From Porphyrobacter sp. TH134 (lineage in GTDB: Bacteria; Pseudomonadota; Alphaproteobacteria; Sphingomonadales; Sphingomonadaceae): 64,000 nucleotides of DNA. Under the pieces are notes generated by a model that worked only from the letters and a program-made list of their open reading frames with translations, had not been told where the DNA came from and made no database searches. This document shows positions 10,509-19,557 of the stretch, in pieces. The stretch covers positions 31,036 through 95,035 of the forward strand of contig NZ_PKRO01000010.1 in NCBI RefSeq assembly GCF_002855495.1, read 5' to 3'. A program made the position numbers and the translations under genes. Numbering within the stretch: the stretch's first letter is position 1; each line of letters opens with the position of its first letter.

Positions 10509-11249
10509 ATGCCAAACGCCCGCCCCCCGCGCAGTTCGCGTCCATCACCCCGGTTGAAAGCCGTCCCGTCCTCCCCCGCTGCGTCCGCTACTGCGCCCGC
10601 CACTGCGCCTGCTACTGGGCCCGCTACTGGTCCCGGCGCAGGTGAACCGCCGCCGCGCCATGATGGCTGGACTCGGGCCAAGCAGGCCGCGTTCCTGCGC
10701 GCGCTTTCGGCCAGCCACTCGGTGTCCGAAGCGGCGCGATCGGTCGGGATGAGCCGGCAATCGGCTTACCGCCTGCGATCACGGCTGAAAGGCCTGCCGT
10801 TTGATCTGGCGTGGGAGGTGGCCTTCCACCATTCCTATGATGTGCTGGCCCATGCTGCGCTCGAAAGGGCGCTGAACGGGGTCGAGGTGCCGGTGTTCTT
10901 TCAGGGTGAGCAGGTGGGCGCCTATCGCCGCTATGACGAACGGCTGACGGTGGCCTTGCTCGGGCGGTTTACGGCCGGGGGCAATCCGCTGTTCGGGCGG
11001 CTGGCGCCGGTGGCCGAACGCCATGCGCGCGATTTCGAAACGCTGCTGGACAAGCTGGAACAGGGCGAACTGGTCGATACCGGCGCGCTGCTGCCGCACG
11101 AGCCGGGCGAGATCGAGACGCTGCATCGCGCCTTTTCCAGCATCCCCGGACAGGGCCGCAAACGGGCCGCGTTCCCCTGTCCGTCCGGCCTCGGCGATGA
11201 CGAATTAATGGCGGCATTACAAGAGAATGGCTGGAAAGCGCCAGAGTGA
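10509..11249 (+). CDS. Helix-turn-helix protein with Pro/Ala-rich N-terminus
   Basis: 246 aa from ATG 10509. The first 50 residues are low complexity (repeated ATAP/ATGP units). A helix-turn-helix at about residues 69-91 follows, containing SVSEAARSVGMSRQSAYRLR, which resembles an inverted-repeat-type or resolvase-type HTH. The C-terminal half is mostly helical and has no recognised enzyme domain. Similar HTH-plus-unknown proteins occur in sphingomonads, as far as I recall. A DNA-binding role is inferred; target genes are unknown. Confidence 0.65.
   Translation: MPNARPPRSSRPSPRLKAVPSSPAASATAPATAPATGPATGPGAGEPPPRHDGWTRAKQAAFLRALSASHSVSEAARSVGMSRQSAYRLRSRLKGLPFDLAWEVAFHHSYDVLAHAALERALNGVEVPVFFQGEQVGAYRRYDERLTVALLGRFTAGGNPLFGRLAPVAERHARDFETLLDKLEQGELVDTGALLPHEPGEIETLHRAFSSIPGQGRKRAAFPCPSGLGDDELMAALQENGWKAPE
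10587..10634 (+). repeat. Short degenerate tandem repeat inside HTH gene
   Basis: Imperfect 12-nt units of the form GCTACTGCGCCC repeated about four times. They encode the ATAPATAPATGPATGP stretch near the N-terminus of the HTH protein. Such runs are prone to length change. Confidence 0.55.
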
Positions 11250-11607
11250 CAGGGTGTAACCTTCGTCACCCGTTTTTGCGTTCCGCCGGCTCATGCGGGC
11301 AGGCGTCCTCGGTGCGTTTGGCGCTTCGCGCGGGCACCTGCGGGCGCGCGGCCGCGCATGCGGTGCTGCGCGCCGGAACAGTCGTTTCATCCCACGATTA
11401 GGAGATACCCCCGTTGTGTGCTACAGCATTCCCGCTGACGTCGAAATTTGCGACGGACTTCGAAATTTGTGCTCCGCCGCTTGCCACAGGTTTACCCTCG
11501 GGCCCCGGCGTATACCAGAAGACGACTTCCTTTCATCGGACGATACGACGCACTAACCGCGCGGCCTGTTGCCGGGCGCAATACATTGTTCTTGAAGGGA
11601 ACAGACT
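11250..11607 (+). promoter_or_regulatory. Long non-coding leader/promoter region of cold shock gene
   Basis: About 358 nt without a credible gene before the cold shock coding region. The near part holds AAATTTG copies (GTCGAAATTTGCGACGG and TTCGAAATTTGTGC), and GAAGGGAAC precedes the ATG as ribosome site. Cold shock mRNAs often carry long structured 5' leaders; that this one does is inference. Confidence 0.4.
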
Positions 11608-11820
11608 ATGACTACCAAGACCGGAACCGTTAAGTTCTTCAACACCGACAAGGGCTACGGCTTCATTCAGCCTGACGATGGTTCGTCGGACAGCTTCGTC
11701 CACATCACGGCCGTGCAGGCCGCTGGCATGCACAGCCTCGAAAAGGACCAGCGTCTGAGCTTCGAGCTTGAGCGCGGGCGCAACGGCAAGGAAAGCGCCG
11801 TCAACCTTTCGGCTGCCTAA
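11608..11820 (+). CDS. Cold shock protein, CspA family
   Basis: 70-aa single cold-shock domain that binds single-stranded RNA and DNA. The RNP1-like motif KGYGFIQP (residues 15-22) and RNP2-like SFVHIT (29-34) are present. In RNP2 the common DVFVH is DSFVH. The AAGGGAACAGACT segment precedes the ATG. A strong hairpin follows the stop. Expected role: RNA chaperone in cold or growth transitions. Confidence 0.95.
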   Translation: MTTKTGTVKFFNTDKGYGFIQPDDGSSDSFVHITAVQAAGMHSLEKDQRLSFELERGRNGKESAVNLSAA

Positions 11821-11833
11821 GCCACTGCATACC

Positions 11834-11861
11834 GGGGCAGGGCGCAGCCGCGTCCTGCCCC
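11834..11861 (+). terminator. GC-rich hairpin after cold shock gene
   Basis: Arms GGGGCAGGGCGC (11834-11845) and GCGTCCTGCCCC (11850-11861) pair at 11 of 12 positions around a 4-nt loop, 13 nt after the stop. There is no T-tract, so it may stabilise the mRNA end rather than act as a classic intrinsic terminator. Confidence 0.5.
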
Positions 11862-11907
11862 GCCACGACAGACTCCCGCCTACCCCCTCCTGCGGCAGGA
11901 CATCCCG

Positions 11908-12120
11908 ATGGCTCAGACCTACGAATTCTACTCCGAACGCGCCGATGAGGCCGCAGTGCTCGCTGAAAAAGCCACGCTGGACAATGTGCGCGACCGTGAG
12001 CTGCGCTCCGAGAAAACGTGGCGCGGCCTTGCCGAACAGGCCCGCAAGACCACCGAAGAACGGGTGAAGGCCGATCTGGCGCGCACGGAAAAGCGTGCCG
12101 CAGAAAGCCTGCTCTCCTGA
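11908..12120 (+). CDS. Small hypothetical helical protein (70 aa)
   Basis: Charged Ala/Glu/Arg-rich peptide starting MAQTYEFYSERADEAAVLAE, almost certainly alpha-helical with coiled-coil character. It has no cysteines, signal peptide or membrane segment. It lies between the cold shock gene and the ribosome hibernation gene, so a stress-related role is possible, but only the context suggests it. Function unknown. Confidence 0.65.
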   Translation: MAQTYEFYSERADEAAVLAEKATLDNVRDRELRSEKTWRGLAEQARKTTEERVKADLARTEKRAAESLLS

Positions 12121-12210
12121 ACGGTTCGGCGTATTGTGCTGGCAAGCGCGATACGCCCGCTCCATATTCTTCTTGGGCAACAGGATACTGAAGCCAAAGG
12201 AGAATCAGCT

Positions 12211-12564
12211 ATGACCACCATGCAATTCCAGTTCAACACCGATAGTTCGGTGATGGGCACGCGGGATGTTGCGCAGCGCATCGAGGCGCAGGTGCGCAAG
12301 CGGCTGGAGCGATTTTCCGACCGTCTGACCCGGATCGAAGTCCATGTCTCGGACGTCAATGGCCGCAAGCATGGCGCGGATGACAAGCATTGCACCATCG
12401 AAGCCCGCCCGCGCGGCAGTCGTCCGATCGGGGTCACTGGTAAGGCTGCAGATGTCGACGCTGCGGCGCGGATCGCGGCCAACACGATGGCCGAACGGCT
12501 CGGGCGCATCTTGGGCAAGGCCGAGCGCCACCACCGCGATCCGTCCCCCGACAAGCAAGACTGA
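12211..12564 (+). CDS. HPF/RaiA family ribosome-associated factor
   Basis: 117-aa ribosome hibernation or modulation-factor family protein. Start ATG 12211 has a strong AAAGGAGAA six bases upstream. The family pattern is present: an RIEVHVSDVNG strand, then KHCTIEARPRGSRPI and a helix AADVDAAARIAANTMAERLGR. It lacks the long C-terminal extension of long HPF, so it is a short form. It would bind the decoding region of 30S subunits and silence ribosomes under stress. A separate long HPF could exist elsewhere. Confidence 0.82.
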   Translation: MTTMQFQFNTDSSVMGTRDVAQRIEAQVRKRLERFSDRLTRIEVHVSDVNGRKHGADDKHCTIEARPRGSRPIGVTGKAADVDAAARIAANTMAERLGRILGKAERHHRDPSPDKQD

Positions 12565-12585
12565 CGCGGCCTAAGAGACGAGGGT

Positions 12586-13809
12586 TTACAGGCCCTTGCG
12601 CCCGAAGACGCGCGTCCGCAGACCTCTGCCGCTAAGCCCCGGCATGGCCGGCTGGCTTGGGGTGGGGGATGCGACCCGTGTGGGCGGCGTGGTGGGCGCG
12701 GGCGGCGGCTGATGAGCATCCGCCCCGCTCGCCGCGCGCACCTCGAACTGCCCTCCGATCCCTTCGGCAAGGCGGCGTTTGTGCGCCCATTCATTGGCAA
12801 GGGCGGCCTTTTCGTCCTGACCGGCTGGCATGATGGCGGCGGGGAACGCGCGATCATCGAACACATTCGCGTCAGGCACGTGGTCGGGTGCGACAAACCT
12901 TTGCGCGACATGCTTCAAGGGGATCAGTTCATAAAGCGCCATGTCGGCCGGCTCGGCCACGGCATAGCCGATATCGGCGCCGGCGGCATGGTGGATGACG
13001 CGGTACGACAGGCTGCGATCCTCCGGTCCGAAGGTGTCGCCATCCGGGATCACGTAACCATTGGGCATTGTCGCCACCCGGATAAAGGCGAGCATCGTTT
13101 CGAAGTTGACAGCCCACGGCAAGACGTTGGGCTGGACGATAACCTCGCGCCCCAGCCAGTGCCGGGCGCCGAAGCTGCGGATGCCGATCAGCGCGTCTTC
13201 ACCGGGCGCCGGCCGCGGCCCGAACAGGAAGGGATGGATATGGAGCGGCCCCGGCATGGTGTCACCGGCAGCCAGCGTGTCGAAGATCTCGCCCTTCATC
13301 AACTGGTCGGACTGCACCCAGTGGACGGCCTGCGGCATAGCATGGTCCGTCGCAATCCGGCTCATCAACGACAGGACGCCGAGCCGCCGCTCGAATTGGG
13401 CTTGGCTTGCGCCTGATGGCGGGCGCCCGATGGCTTCGAACATGGCGGCAATCTTGGGATCATCCTCGACCCCGGCCATGACGCCGTGCGACACTTCGAG
13501 CAGGATGTGGCTGCGGCTGTCGGTGATCCGGTCACGGATATCGGGCGTCAGGATACCCGTATAAGGCGATGACAAGGCCCCGCGAAAGACCTGGGCTACC
13601 GCAGGCATATCGCAGTATTCGAAGGTCAGCATCAATTCTTCGGTCGGGCAGAACAGGCGGGTGAAGCGGCCCGGGTTCTCTTCACTCACGGCAAAGGCAG
13701 CGCCGCTGCGCATGGCCTCGATCCGGATGAAATCGCGCACAATCGCATCAAGGGTATGAAGCGGGCGATCAAACAGCAGCGCGGCCTGAAGGCGATTGGG
13801 GTAGAGCAT
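12586..13809 (-). CDS. Conserved hypothetical protein (407 aa)
   Basis: I do not recognise the family with confidence; some features recall DUF4261. There is no signal peptide or membrane segment, so it is probably cytosolic. Notable parts are LLEVSHGVMAGVEDDPKIAAMF, HIHPFLFGPRPAPGEDALIG (an HxH that might bind metal), FGARHWLGREVIV, and a Pro/Thr-rich C-terminal tail after about residue 355. Start ATG 13809 is preferred over a TTG three codons upstream. Neighbours give no pathway hint. Function unknown. Confidence 0.6.
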   Translation of the reverse strand: MLYPNRLQAALLFDRPLHTLDAIVRDFIRIEAMRSGAAFAVSEENPGRFTRLFCPTEELMLTFEYCDMPAVAQVFRGALSSPYTGILTPDIRDRITDSRSHILLEVSHGVMAGVEDDPKIAAMFEAIGRPPSGASQAQFERRLGVLSLMSRIATDHAMPQAVHWVQSDQLMKGEIFDTLAAGDTMPGPLHIHPFLFGPRPAPGEDALIGIRSFGARHWLGREVIVQPNVLPWAVNFETMLAFIRVATMPNGYVIPDGDTFGPEDRSLSYRVIHHAAGADIGYAVAEPADMALYELIPLKHVAQRFVAPDHVPDANVFDDRAFPAAIMPAGQDEKAALANEWAHKRRLAEGIGGQFEVRAASGADAHQPPPAPTTPPTRVASPTPSQPAMPGLSGRGLRTRVFGRKGL

Positions 13810-13883
13810 GGCGCACAAAGCCTCAGGCGTGGGGAACGTCTGCTCAGCGATAATGCCAGATGGTTAAGCCCCGATTGATGCCG

Positions 13884-15119
13884 TCAGCCCGCGGTGCCAA
13901 TCCCGCATTCGCGCAGCACGTCATCGATCGCCTTGGCCACGCCGAAGAACCCGGCCTTGGCATAAGGCCAGGTCGCGCGGTCGACGTCGCTGAGGATCGT
14001 GGTCACTTTCCCGCTTGCTACAAGCGGGGCGAGGTCAGGCCACAGCGAATCGCGAGTCCAGCCAGTGGGAAGGTAGGGCAGAGCAATGCGCTTGGCCCCG
14101 GTTTGGGCAAGCACATCTGCCAACCGGTCGCCCGCGTGCCATTCGGCTGCGGGGCAGCCAAAGGTCGCCGCAGCCTCTGCCATTCCGCTCGTGACAGCAC
14201 CGGCCGCGAACGCACGCGCCTTCGCGCCGATATCACCGGGTGATCGCGCATCGGGCCGGGCGGCACCGATGATGAAGGCGGGCGCCGCGGGAAGGGCCAG
14301 CGGGGCATGGTGCGCCGCTTCATCGTGCAGCAGCAAGACAAACGGTTCGGTAAGGTCAGCCGGGCTGATGGGGCGAGGAAGATCAAGCCTCTGCCGTCCA
14401 TAATCCTGCGGTTCGGACAAAGGCTCGGCATCCTGCACCAAGCCCTTGGCCGCCAACGCGCCGCCGGGCCGCCGGGCGGTGTAGCGGGCGATGTTATCAG
14501 CCCGGGCAAGGTAATGCTTGCCCTTGGTGTGCAGCCCGGCAACCCAGCGCCACGACAGCGTGTTCGATGCGGCATCGGCGTCCATCAGGTGCCGCAGGAA
14601 GAAGTCTGCGCCCAGCCGCCAGTCCAGCTTGAGGGTAAAAATCCAGATGCTGGCAAACCACATCCGGGCGTGATTGTGGAGATAGCCGGTTTCCACCAGT
14701 TCCTGTGCCCACACATCGAAGGCTTCGATCCCGGTGCGACCGTCGGTGGCCTCGGCATAGGCTTTTTGCAGCCCGGCATTGCGCGCCATCGCCGCCAGCG
14801 CCCCGTCGCGGCCTGTGCAATAATCCGCCCAGACCGCCGGACGCTGTTCGAGATAGCCTTTGAAGTAGATCCGCCAGAACACCTCGGCGATGAACTTTTC
14901 CGCCGCGCGGGGGCTGTGCTGGGCCAGCACCGCTTGCAGCACTTCGGGGGCACCGATCAGGCCTGCATGCAGCCAGGGCGATAACTCGCTGACATTGCTT
15001 CGGCCGCCCCCGGCAGGACCGTCATCAGCATTGCGGGTTTCGGCATAGCGGCGGCCCGCGGCGGGAAGGAACTGGGCGAGGCGGGCAAGAGCGGCCGCGC
15101 GAGTGGGAGTGTGGGTCAT
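13884..15119 (-). CDS. Photolyase/cryptochrome-like FAD-binding protein
   Basis: 411 aa with the FAD-binding domain of the photolyase family placed at the N-terminal side. SELSPWLHAGLI, EVFWRIYFKGYLE, ETGYLHNHARMWFASIW and TLSWRWVAGLHTKGKHYLARADNI match the FAD-domain core. The usual N-terminal antenna (photolyase alpha/beta) domain is absent. After the FAD domain (about residues 35-230) there is a C-terminal alpha/beta region of unknown role (about 250-411). Start ATG 15119 is preferred over a TTG four codons upstream. DNA repair or light sensing is likely but unproven. Confidence 0.75.
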   Translation of the reverse strand: MTHTPTRAAALARLAQFLPAAGRRYAETRNADDGPAGGGRSNVSELSPWLHAGLIGAPEVLQAVLAQHSPRAAEKFIAEVFWRIYFKGYLEQRPAVWADYCTGRDGALAAMARNAGLQKAYAEATDGRTGIEAFDVWAQELVETGYLHNHARMWFASIWIFTLKLDWRLGADFFLRHLMDADAASNTLSWRWVAGLHTKGKHYLARADNIARYTARRPGGALAAKGLVQDAEPLSEPQDYGRQRLDLPRPISPADLTEPFVLLLHDEAAHHAPLALPAAPAFIIGAARPDARSPGDIGAKARAFAAGAVTSGMAEAAATFGCPAAEWHAGDRLADVLAQTGAKRIALPYLPTGWTRDSLWPDLAPLVASGKVTTILSDVDRATWPYAKAGFFGVAKAIDDVLRECGIGTAG

Positions 15120-15318
15120 GCAAGACGGCAACCCGGTGACCCGGTCATGGTTCCGGACGAACTGAGGTCAACACGCCGCTTGGATGGAACATCTGTTCGC
15201 CCCGGGCCTTCGTAGTGTTACCAGGCCGCGCTGCATTGGCCATACCCCTGCCTGCCACGGATCAATCGCTGAACCGGGGCGCCGCGCGGCCCTCTGCCCC
15301 CTTATTGAGGATTACCCT

Positions 15319-15900
15319 ATGAAGATCATGCATCTCACGCTCGCTTCGGTTGCTGCGCTCGCTTTGGTCGCCTGTGCCAGCGAAACCCCCGCTGAAGAGA
15401 CGACAACCGACACGACCGCTGACACCACCGCCGTTGCTGACGATGCCACGGCTGCGGGCACGATTGTCGAAGTGGCGCAGGGCAATGACACATTCTCGAC
15501 GCTGGTGACGGCCGTGACCGCAGCCGAGCTTGGCGAAACGCTGTCAGGCACCGGACCGTTCACGGTGTTCGCGCCGACCAATGATGCCTTTGCCAAGCTG
15601 CCTGCCGGCACCGTGGAAAAGCTGACCACCGATGACAAGGACACGCTGAAGGCGATCCTGACCTACCATGTGGTGGAAGGCGCTGTTGATGCCGCCACGC
15701 TGACAACGGCCATTACGCAGGCCGGCGATGCTGGTTACACCATCAAGACCGTGGCCGGCGGCACGCTGAACGCCAAGATCGTTGATGGCGGCGTTGTGCT
15801 GACCGATGCAGCGGGCAATATCGCCAAGGTCACGGCGACCGATGTCGCCGCGTCCAATGGCCTGATCCACGTGATCGATACGGTGCTGATGCCCAAGTAA
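15319..15900 (+). CDS. Fasciclin-domain lipoprotein
   Basis: 193 aa with a lipobox LVAC (Cys19), a Thr/Ala/Glu-rich linker of about 35 residues, and one fasciclin (FAS1) domain. Motifs are TFSTLVTAVTAAELGETL, GPFTVFAPTNDAF, LTYHVVEG and NGLIHVIDTVLMP. These are surface or periplasmic adhesion-type modules. The ATG is in an A/T-rich context (GATTACCCT before it). Function in detail unknown. Confidence 0.9.
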   Translation: MKIMHLTLASVAALALVACASETPAEETTTDTTADTTAVADDATAAGTIVEVAQGNDTFSTLVTAVTAAELGETLSGTGPFTVFAPTNDAFAKLPAGTVEKLTTDDKDTLKAILTYHVVEGAVDAATLTTAITQAGDAGYTIKTVAGGTLNAKIVDGGVVLTDAAGNIAKVTATDVAASNGLIHVIDTVLMPK

Positions 15901-16026
15901 GCCAGGCGCATCATCGCAAGCCACATCAGGGGCGGGCGCCGCGCAAGCGGGGTCCGCCCTTGGCACGTCCGGCCTTTGCCATCGTGCCGGGTGCGGGTTA
16001 CCAAGGGGGGCTAAAGGAGGCCTGTC

Positions 16027-16467
16027 ATGTTCATTCACTCGTACCGCGTCGCTGCAAGCCTGCTGCTGGCCGCCGCGCTTCCCGCTGCATGCAGCCCGGC
16101 AGCTGACGGGATCGACCCCGCCGGCAAGACCTTCGATGCCGTTGCGCCGGACGAGGTGGTCACTCTGACCGGCACAGAACCATTCTGGAACCTCGTGGTC
16201 GACGGGCAGAACGGTGTCTGGACCACGCCCGATAATCAACCGGGCACGCAGATTGCCGTCACGCGCTTTGCCGGGAACAACGGCCTCAGCTTTACCGGCA
16301 TGCTTGATGGCAAGTCGCTGACGGCGACACTGACGCCGGGTGAATGCAGCGACGGCATGAGCGACCGGCGCTTCCCCTTCGTTGCCACTATCGCTTTGGG
16401 CGGGGAGACATTGGCGGGGTGCGGCTATACCACCAGTCAAGCGCCGGCCGGCGACGACGCGCCGTAG
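16027..16467 (+). CDS. COG3650-type lipoprotein
   Basis: 146-aa predicted lipoprotein with lipobox ALPAAC (Cys22). It carries the family pattern GTEPFWNLVV and the C-terminal block TPGECSDGMSDRRFPF. AAAGGAGG precedes the ATG, a strong ribosome site. These envelope proteins of unknown function are common in alphaproteobacteria. It is followed closely by the GFA gene and may be co-transcribed with it. Confidence 0.78.
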   Translation: MFIHSYRVAASLLLAAALPAACSPAADGIDPAGKTFDAVAPDEVVTLTGTEPFWNLVVDGQNGVWTTPDNQPGTQIAVTRFAGNNGLSFTGMLDGKSLTATLTPGECSDGMSDRRFPFVATIALGGETLAGCGYTTSQAPAGDDAP

Positions 16468-16494
16468 TGATGCGCAAACGGGGGGAGAGATGCC

Positions 16495-16902
16495 ATGACC
16501 ATCACCGGAGGCTGCCTGTGCGGCGCGGTGCTTTACACGTGCGACGCTGAACCGCTGCTATGCGTCACCTGCCATTGCAAGAACTGTCAGCGGCAGGCGG
16601 GTAGCGCGCTATCGGTGATTGTCGGTGTGCCGGATGCCGCGGTGACCTTCCAAGGCGAGCTGACAACCTATAATGACGCCGGCGATAGCGGCGCGACCGT
16701 GCGGCGGCAGTTTTGTGGCACTTGCGGATCGCCGGTATTCACCCGCGTCGACAGCCCGCCCGGCATGATGTTCATCAAGGCCGGGACGCTGGATGATACG
16801 AGCATTCTGAAGCCGGCCTTTCACTGCTATGCCAAAAGCAAGCAGGACTGGGTCGATCTCGGCGACATTCCGGCCTTCGAGACTGTGCCTCAGGGGCTAT
16901 GA
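16495..16902 (+). CDS. GFA/CENP-V family zinc protein
   Basis: 135-aa GFA-family protein. Zinc ligands are visible as GGCLCGAV (Cys7, Cys9), TCHCKNCQRQ and FCGTCGSPVF. Such proteins are annotated as glutathione-dependent formaldehyde-activating, but most have no proven activity. Closely follows the COG3650-type lipoprotein on the same strand, with a GGGGGAGAGATGCC region before the ATG. Convergent with the S41 peptidase. Confidence 0.9.
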   Translation: MTITGGCLCGAVLYTCDAEPLLCVTCHCKNCQRQAGSALSVIVGVPDAAVTFQGELTTYNDAGDSGATVRRQFCGTCGSPVFTRVDSPPGMMFIKAGTLDDTSILKPAFHCYAKSKQDWVDLGDIPAFETVPQGL

Positions 16903-16918
16903 CACGCGCCAGGCCGGG

Positions 16919-18400
16919 TTAGAACAGGCCCGGCAATTCACGCTGGACGGTATTGGGCCGGTCCGGCTGGAGCAGTTCGTGATCCGTGAAGCTGGCGGCC
17001 TGCCGCGCGCTTTGCCGCTGCACCGGCGCGCTTGCCGTGCTGGCGGCAACAGCGCCGCTGATCGGCGTGCAGCTGCGACCCCCCAGAAAATCGAGCGCGG
17101 CGGCAATCGATGCTTCGCGCGGATCCCCCAGCGGGCGCGTGAGATCGTCGGCCGCGCGGCAGGTATTGGGCACCACGCTGGCGAGCCCGGAGAAATATTC
17201 GCCCTGACCACTGGCGTTGACTGTCTGGAACGCCACGGCGCGCACTCTGAGGTCGCAGGCCGCCAGATCAAACCCGAACTGCCCGACAGGCTTGCCAAAC
17301 GAATTGCGGCCCACCAGTGCCAGACCATTGCCGAGGTAGGGGATCAGCGAATTGGTGACCAGCTCGCTTGCCGATGCGCTGGCCTCGGTGGTGATAACCG
17401 CGACCTTGGTGGGGGCAATCGCATTGGGTTCGGTGCGAAACAATCGGGTGGAGTTTTCCGCCGCCTTGGACGGGCGCAGCACATCGCGGCTCCACACCTG
17501 CCCGACCCGGCCCGCGCCCATCAGATCGCCCATTGTATCAGCGACACTGACCAGCCCGCCGCCATTGTAGCGGAAATCGAGGATCAGTTCGGTCACGCCT
17601 TGTGCGGCAAACTGGCCATAGGCGGCGCGCAGCTGGGCGGCGGCATCGGCGATGATGAAAGTGCGCAGGTTGATGTAACCGACCCGCTTGGCGCCATCGT
17701 TCAGGATCAGCGCGCCATAACGGTCCGACAGGGGATCAAGCGCAAAGTCGGTCTTGGTGATGGCCCGCTCAATCACGGCGCCGCCAGGCTGCGTGAACCG
17801 CAGCACCCGCGCCGTGCCTGCGGTGGACGGGCCCAGTGCGTCGGCCACCGCCTGCGCTCCGCCGGTGGTGAATAAGTTGCTGACGCTCTGCAAGGTGTTG
17901 GCCGTTGTCCCGATCGCCGTGATCTCGGCCCCGCGGTCGAGCCCGGCCGCAAAACCGCTCGCACCTTCATAGGCTTCGGCCACAAACACCCGCCGTGCCG
18001 CGGTGTCATAGGACAAGCGAATGCCGAACCCGGCCGAGGAGCCGGAATTGATCAGCGCGTTTTCTTCAGCGATCGAGGTCGCAAAGGTGAAGAACCGGTC
18101 ACGGTTCTGCGCGCGGGCCGGCGCAACGCGGGCATCAAGATAATCATCGAGATTGTTGAACGATGCCGGGCTGGCGGCTGCGAGCAGATTGGGGAACAGA
18201 TACCACTCGTTCAACACCTGATCGGCGAAATCCTGCTGGGCCCGCAGACCGCAGGCCGCGGCGGGCGGCGGCGTGGTTGGCGGCGTGGGGGTTACCACAC
18301 CGCCGCCACTGGTCGGCGGCGACGATGAAGACCCGCCTCCGCCGCACGCAGCCAGCTGTGCTGCCAAAACCAGACTAAGCGCAGTGCGGGCGACCTTCAT
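16919..18400 (-). CDS. S41 family peptidase lipoprotein
   Basis: 493-aa exported protein with lipobox LAAC (Cys19) followed by a Gly/Ser-rich linker and then a PDZ plus S41 core. The S41 nucleophile region is VITTEASASASELVTNSL, preceded by LILDFRYNGGGLVSVADTM. PDZ-like residues lie around 85-180 (AGASGFAAGLDRGAEITAIG region). Unlike classic Tsp/CtpA proteins it seems to be envelope-anchored. The catalytic dyad Ser-Lys is expected; I place the serine in SASASE. Divergent from the PEBP gene. Confidence 0.85.
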   Translation of the reverse strand: MKVARTALSLVLAAQLAACGGGGSSSSPPTSGGGVVTPTPPTTPPPAAACGLRAQQDFADQVLNEWYLFPNLLAAASPASFNNLDDYLDARVAPARAQNRDRFFTFATSIAEENALINSGSSAGFGIRLSYDTAARRVFVAEAYEGASGFAAGLDRGAEITAIGTTANTLQSVSNLFTTGGAQAVADALGPSTAGTARVLRFTQPGGAVIERAITKTDFALDPLSDRYGALILNDGAKRVGYINLRTFIIADAAAQLRAAYGQFAAQGVTELILDFRYNGGGLVSVADTMGDLMGAGRVGQVWSRDVLRPSKAAENSTRLFRTEPNAIAPTKVAVITTEASASASELVTNSLIPYLGNGLALVGRNSFGKPVGQFGFDLAACDLRVRAVAFQTVNASGQGEYFSGLASVVPNTCRAADDLTRPLGDPREASIAAALDFLGGRSCTPISGAVAASTASAPVQRQSARQAASFTDHELLQPDRPNTVQRELPGLF

Positions 18401-18641
18401 GCGGCGGACATCTCCGGAAGAAACCGTCGGGCCACGCGGCGTGGCCGGATGCAGGAGGAATGCAATGGCACCGGGTCAAGAGCAAGGCGCGCGGGTGATT
18501 ATCCCTGTGAATCCAGCCCAAAGCGTGACCTTTTTGTCTGCATTTGCTGGGTTTTCCGCAGAAACTGCCCAAAACCGCGGTGACAAGTCTCGTATCGCGC
18601 AGCCGAAGAGACTAGCACGAGGGCGATGAAACGACAGAATC

Positions 18642-19232
18642 ATGCCTGATTTTCCTGATTGGCTTGCACCCCGTGTGCCTGCGGCCGCACGCCATCCCGG
18701 CCTCGCGATTGCGAAGCTGGGGTCGGCGCAGACCTTTGCGCGCGGCGGATTTGCTCTGACCAGCCCGGCCTTTGCCGCTGGCGAACCGCTCGACCCCAGC
18801 TTCACCGCGACCGAAGAAGACGCGGTGGCCCCGCCGCTCGAATGGAGCGCGCCGCCGCCCGGCTCTGCCGAACTGGTGCTGGTGGTCGAAGAGGCGTCCA
18901 CCACCAATGCCGAACCGGCTTGCCACTGGCTTGTCTGGGGGCTGAAAGGCCAGCGCGGCAAGCTGCTCGAAGGCGAAACCCCGCCGCGCGCCGGCAAGAA
19001 TGCGGTCGGCAATTCCGAATGGCTGCTGCCCGACCCGCCCGAGGGCGAAACGCGCCATTACCTGTTTCAACTGTTCGCGACCGACCTGCCGCTGGTGCTG
19101 ATGCCTGGCGCGGGACGAGCGGAACTGCTTGCATCGCTGCAAGGGACGATTACGGCCTGTGCAGTGCTCCATGCCACCTTCACCGGCGGCGGAGACGATG
19201 ATGCAGGCTGGGAAGATGATGATCTCGATTAA
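18642..19232 (+). CDS. PEBP (YbhB/YbcL) family protein
   Basis: 196-aa phosphatidylethanolamine-binding protein family member. Core motifs present: APPLEWSAPPPGSAELVLVVE, PACHWLVWGL, GKNAVGNSEW and HYLFQLFATD. The C-terminus is a short acidic tail (GDDDAGWEDDDLD). There is no signal peptide; the N-terminal 30 residues have few family features. The role of bacterial PEBPs is unclear. Confidence 0.85.
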   Translation: MPDFPDWLAPRVPAAARHPGLAIAKLGSAQTFARGGFALTSPAFAAGEPLDPSFTATEEDAVAPPLEWSAPPPGSAELVLVVEEASTTNAEPACHWLVWGLKGQRGKLLEGETPPRAGKNAVGNSEWLLPDPPEGETRHYLFQLFATDLPLVLMPGAGRAELLASLQGTITACAVLHATFTGGGDDDAGWEDDDLD

Positions 19233-19259
19233 CCTGCCACTTACATAAGGGAGTAGACG

Positions 19260-19511
19260 ATGGCTGGCACGACGAATGCATTGCAAAAGCCGGTAACGCT
19301 TTCGGGCGATCTTGAAGCGGTGATCGGCAAAGGCCCGATGACGCGCGCTCAGGTGACCTCGAAGGTGTGGGAATACATCAAGGCGAACGACCTGCAGGAC
19401 AAGACGGACAAGCGTCAGATCAATCCCGATGCCAAGCTGGGCGCGGTGATCGGCAAGGACCAGATCTCGATGTTCAAGATGACGGCTGCGGTTTCCAAGC
19501 ACCTCAGCTAA
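19260..19511 (+). CDS. SWIB/MDM2 domain protein
   Basis: 83-aa stand-alone SWIB domain. GPMTRAQVTSKVWEYIKAN, LQDKTDKRQINPDAKL and ISMFKMTAAVSKHLS are diagnostic. In alphaproteobacteria such proteins may be nucleoid or chromatin-like associated. The preceding TAAGGGAG is a good ribosome site. Sits right after the PEBP gene on the same strand; possible operon. Confidence 0.92.
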   Translation: MAGTTNALQKPVTLSGDLEAVIGKGPMTRAQVTSKVWEYIKANDLQDKTDKRQINPDAKLGAVIGKDQISMFKMTAAVSKHLS

Positions 19512-19557
19512 GAGTGGCTGCGGTGTCCGTGCGGCACCGCATGGCTTTGGCCAGACA

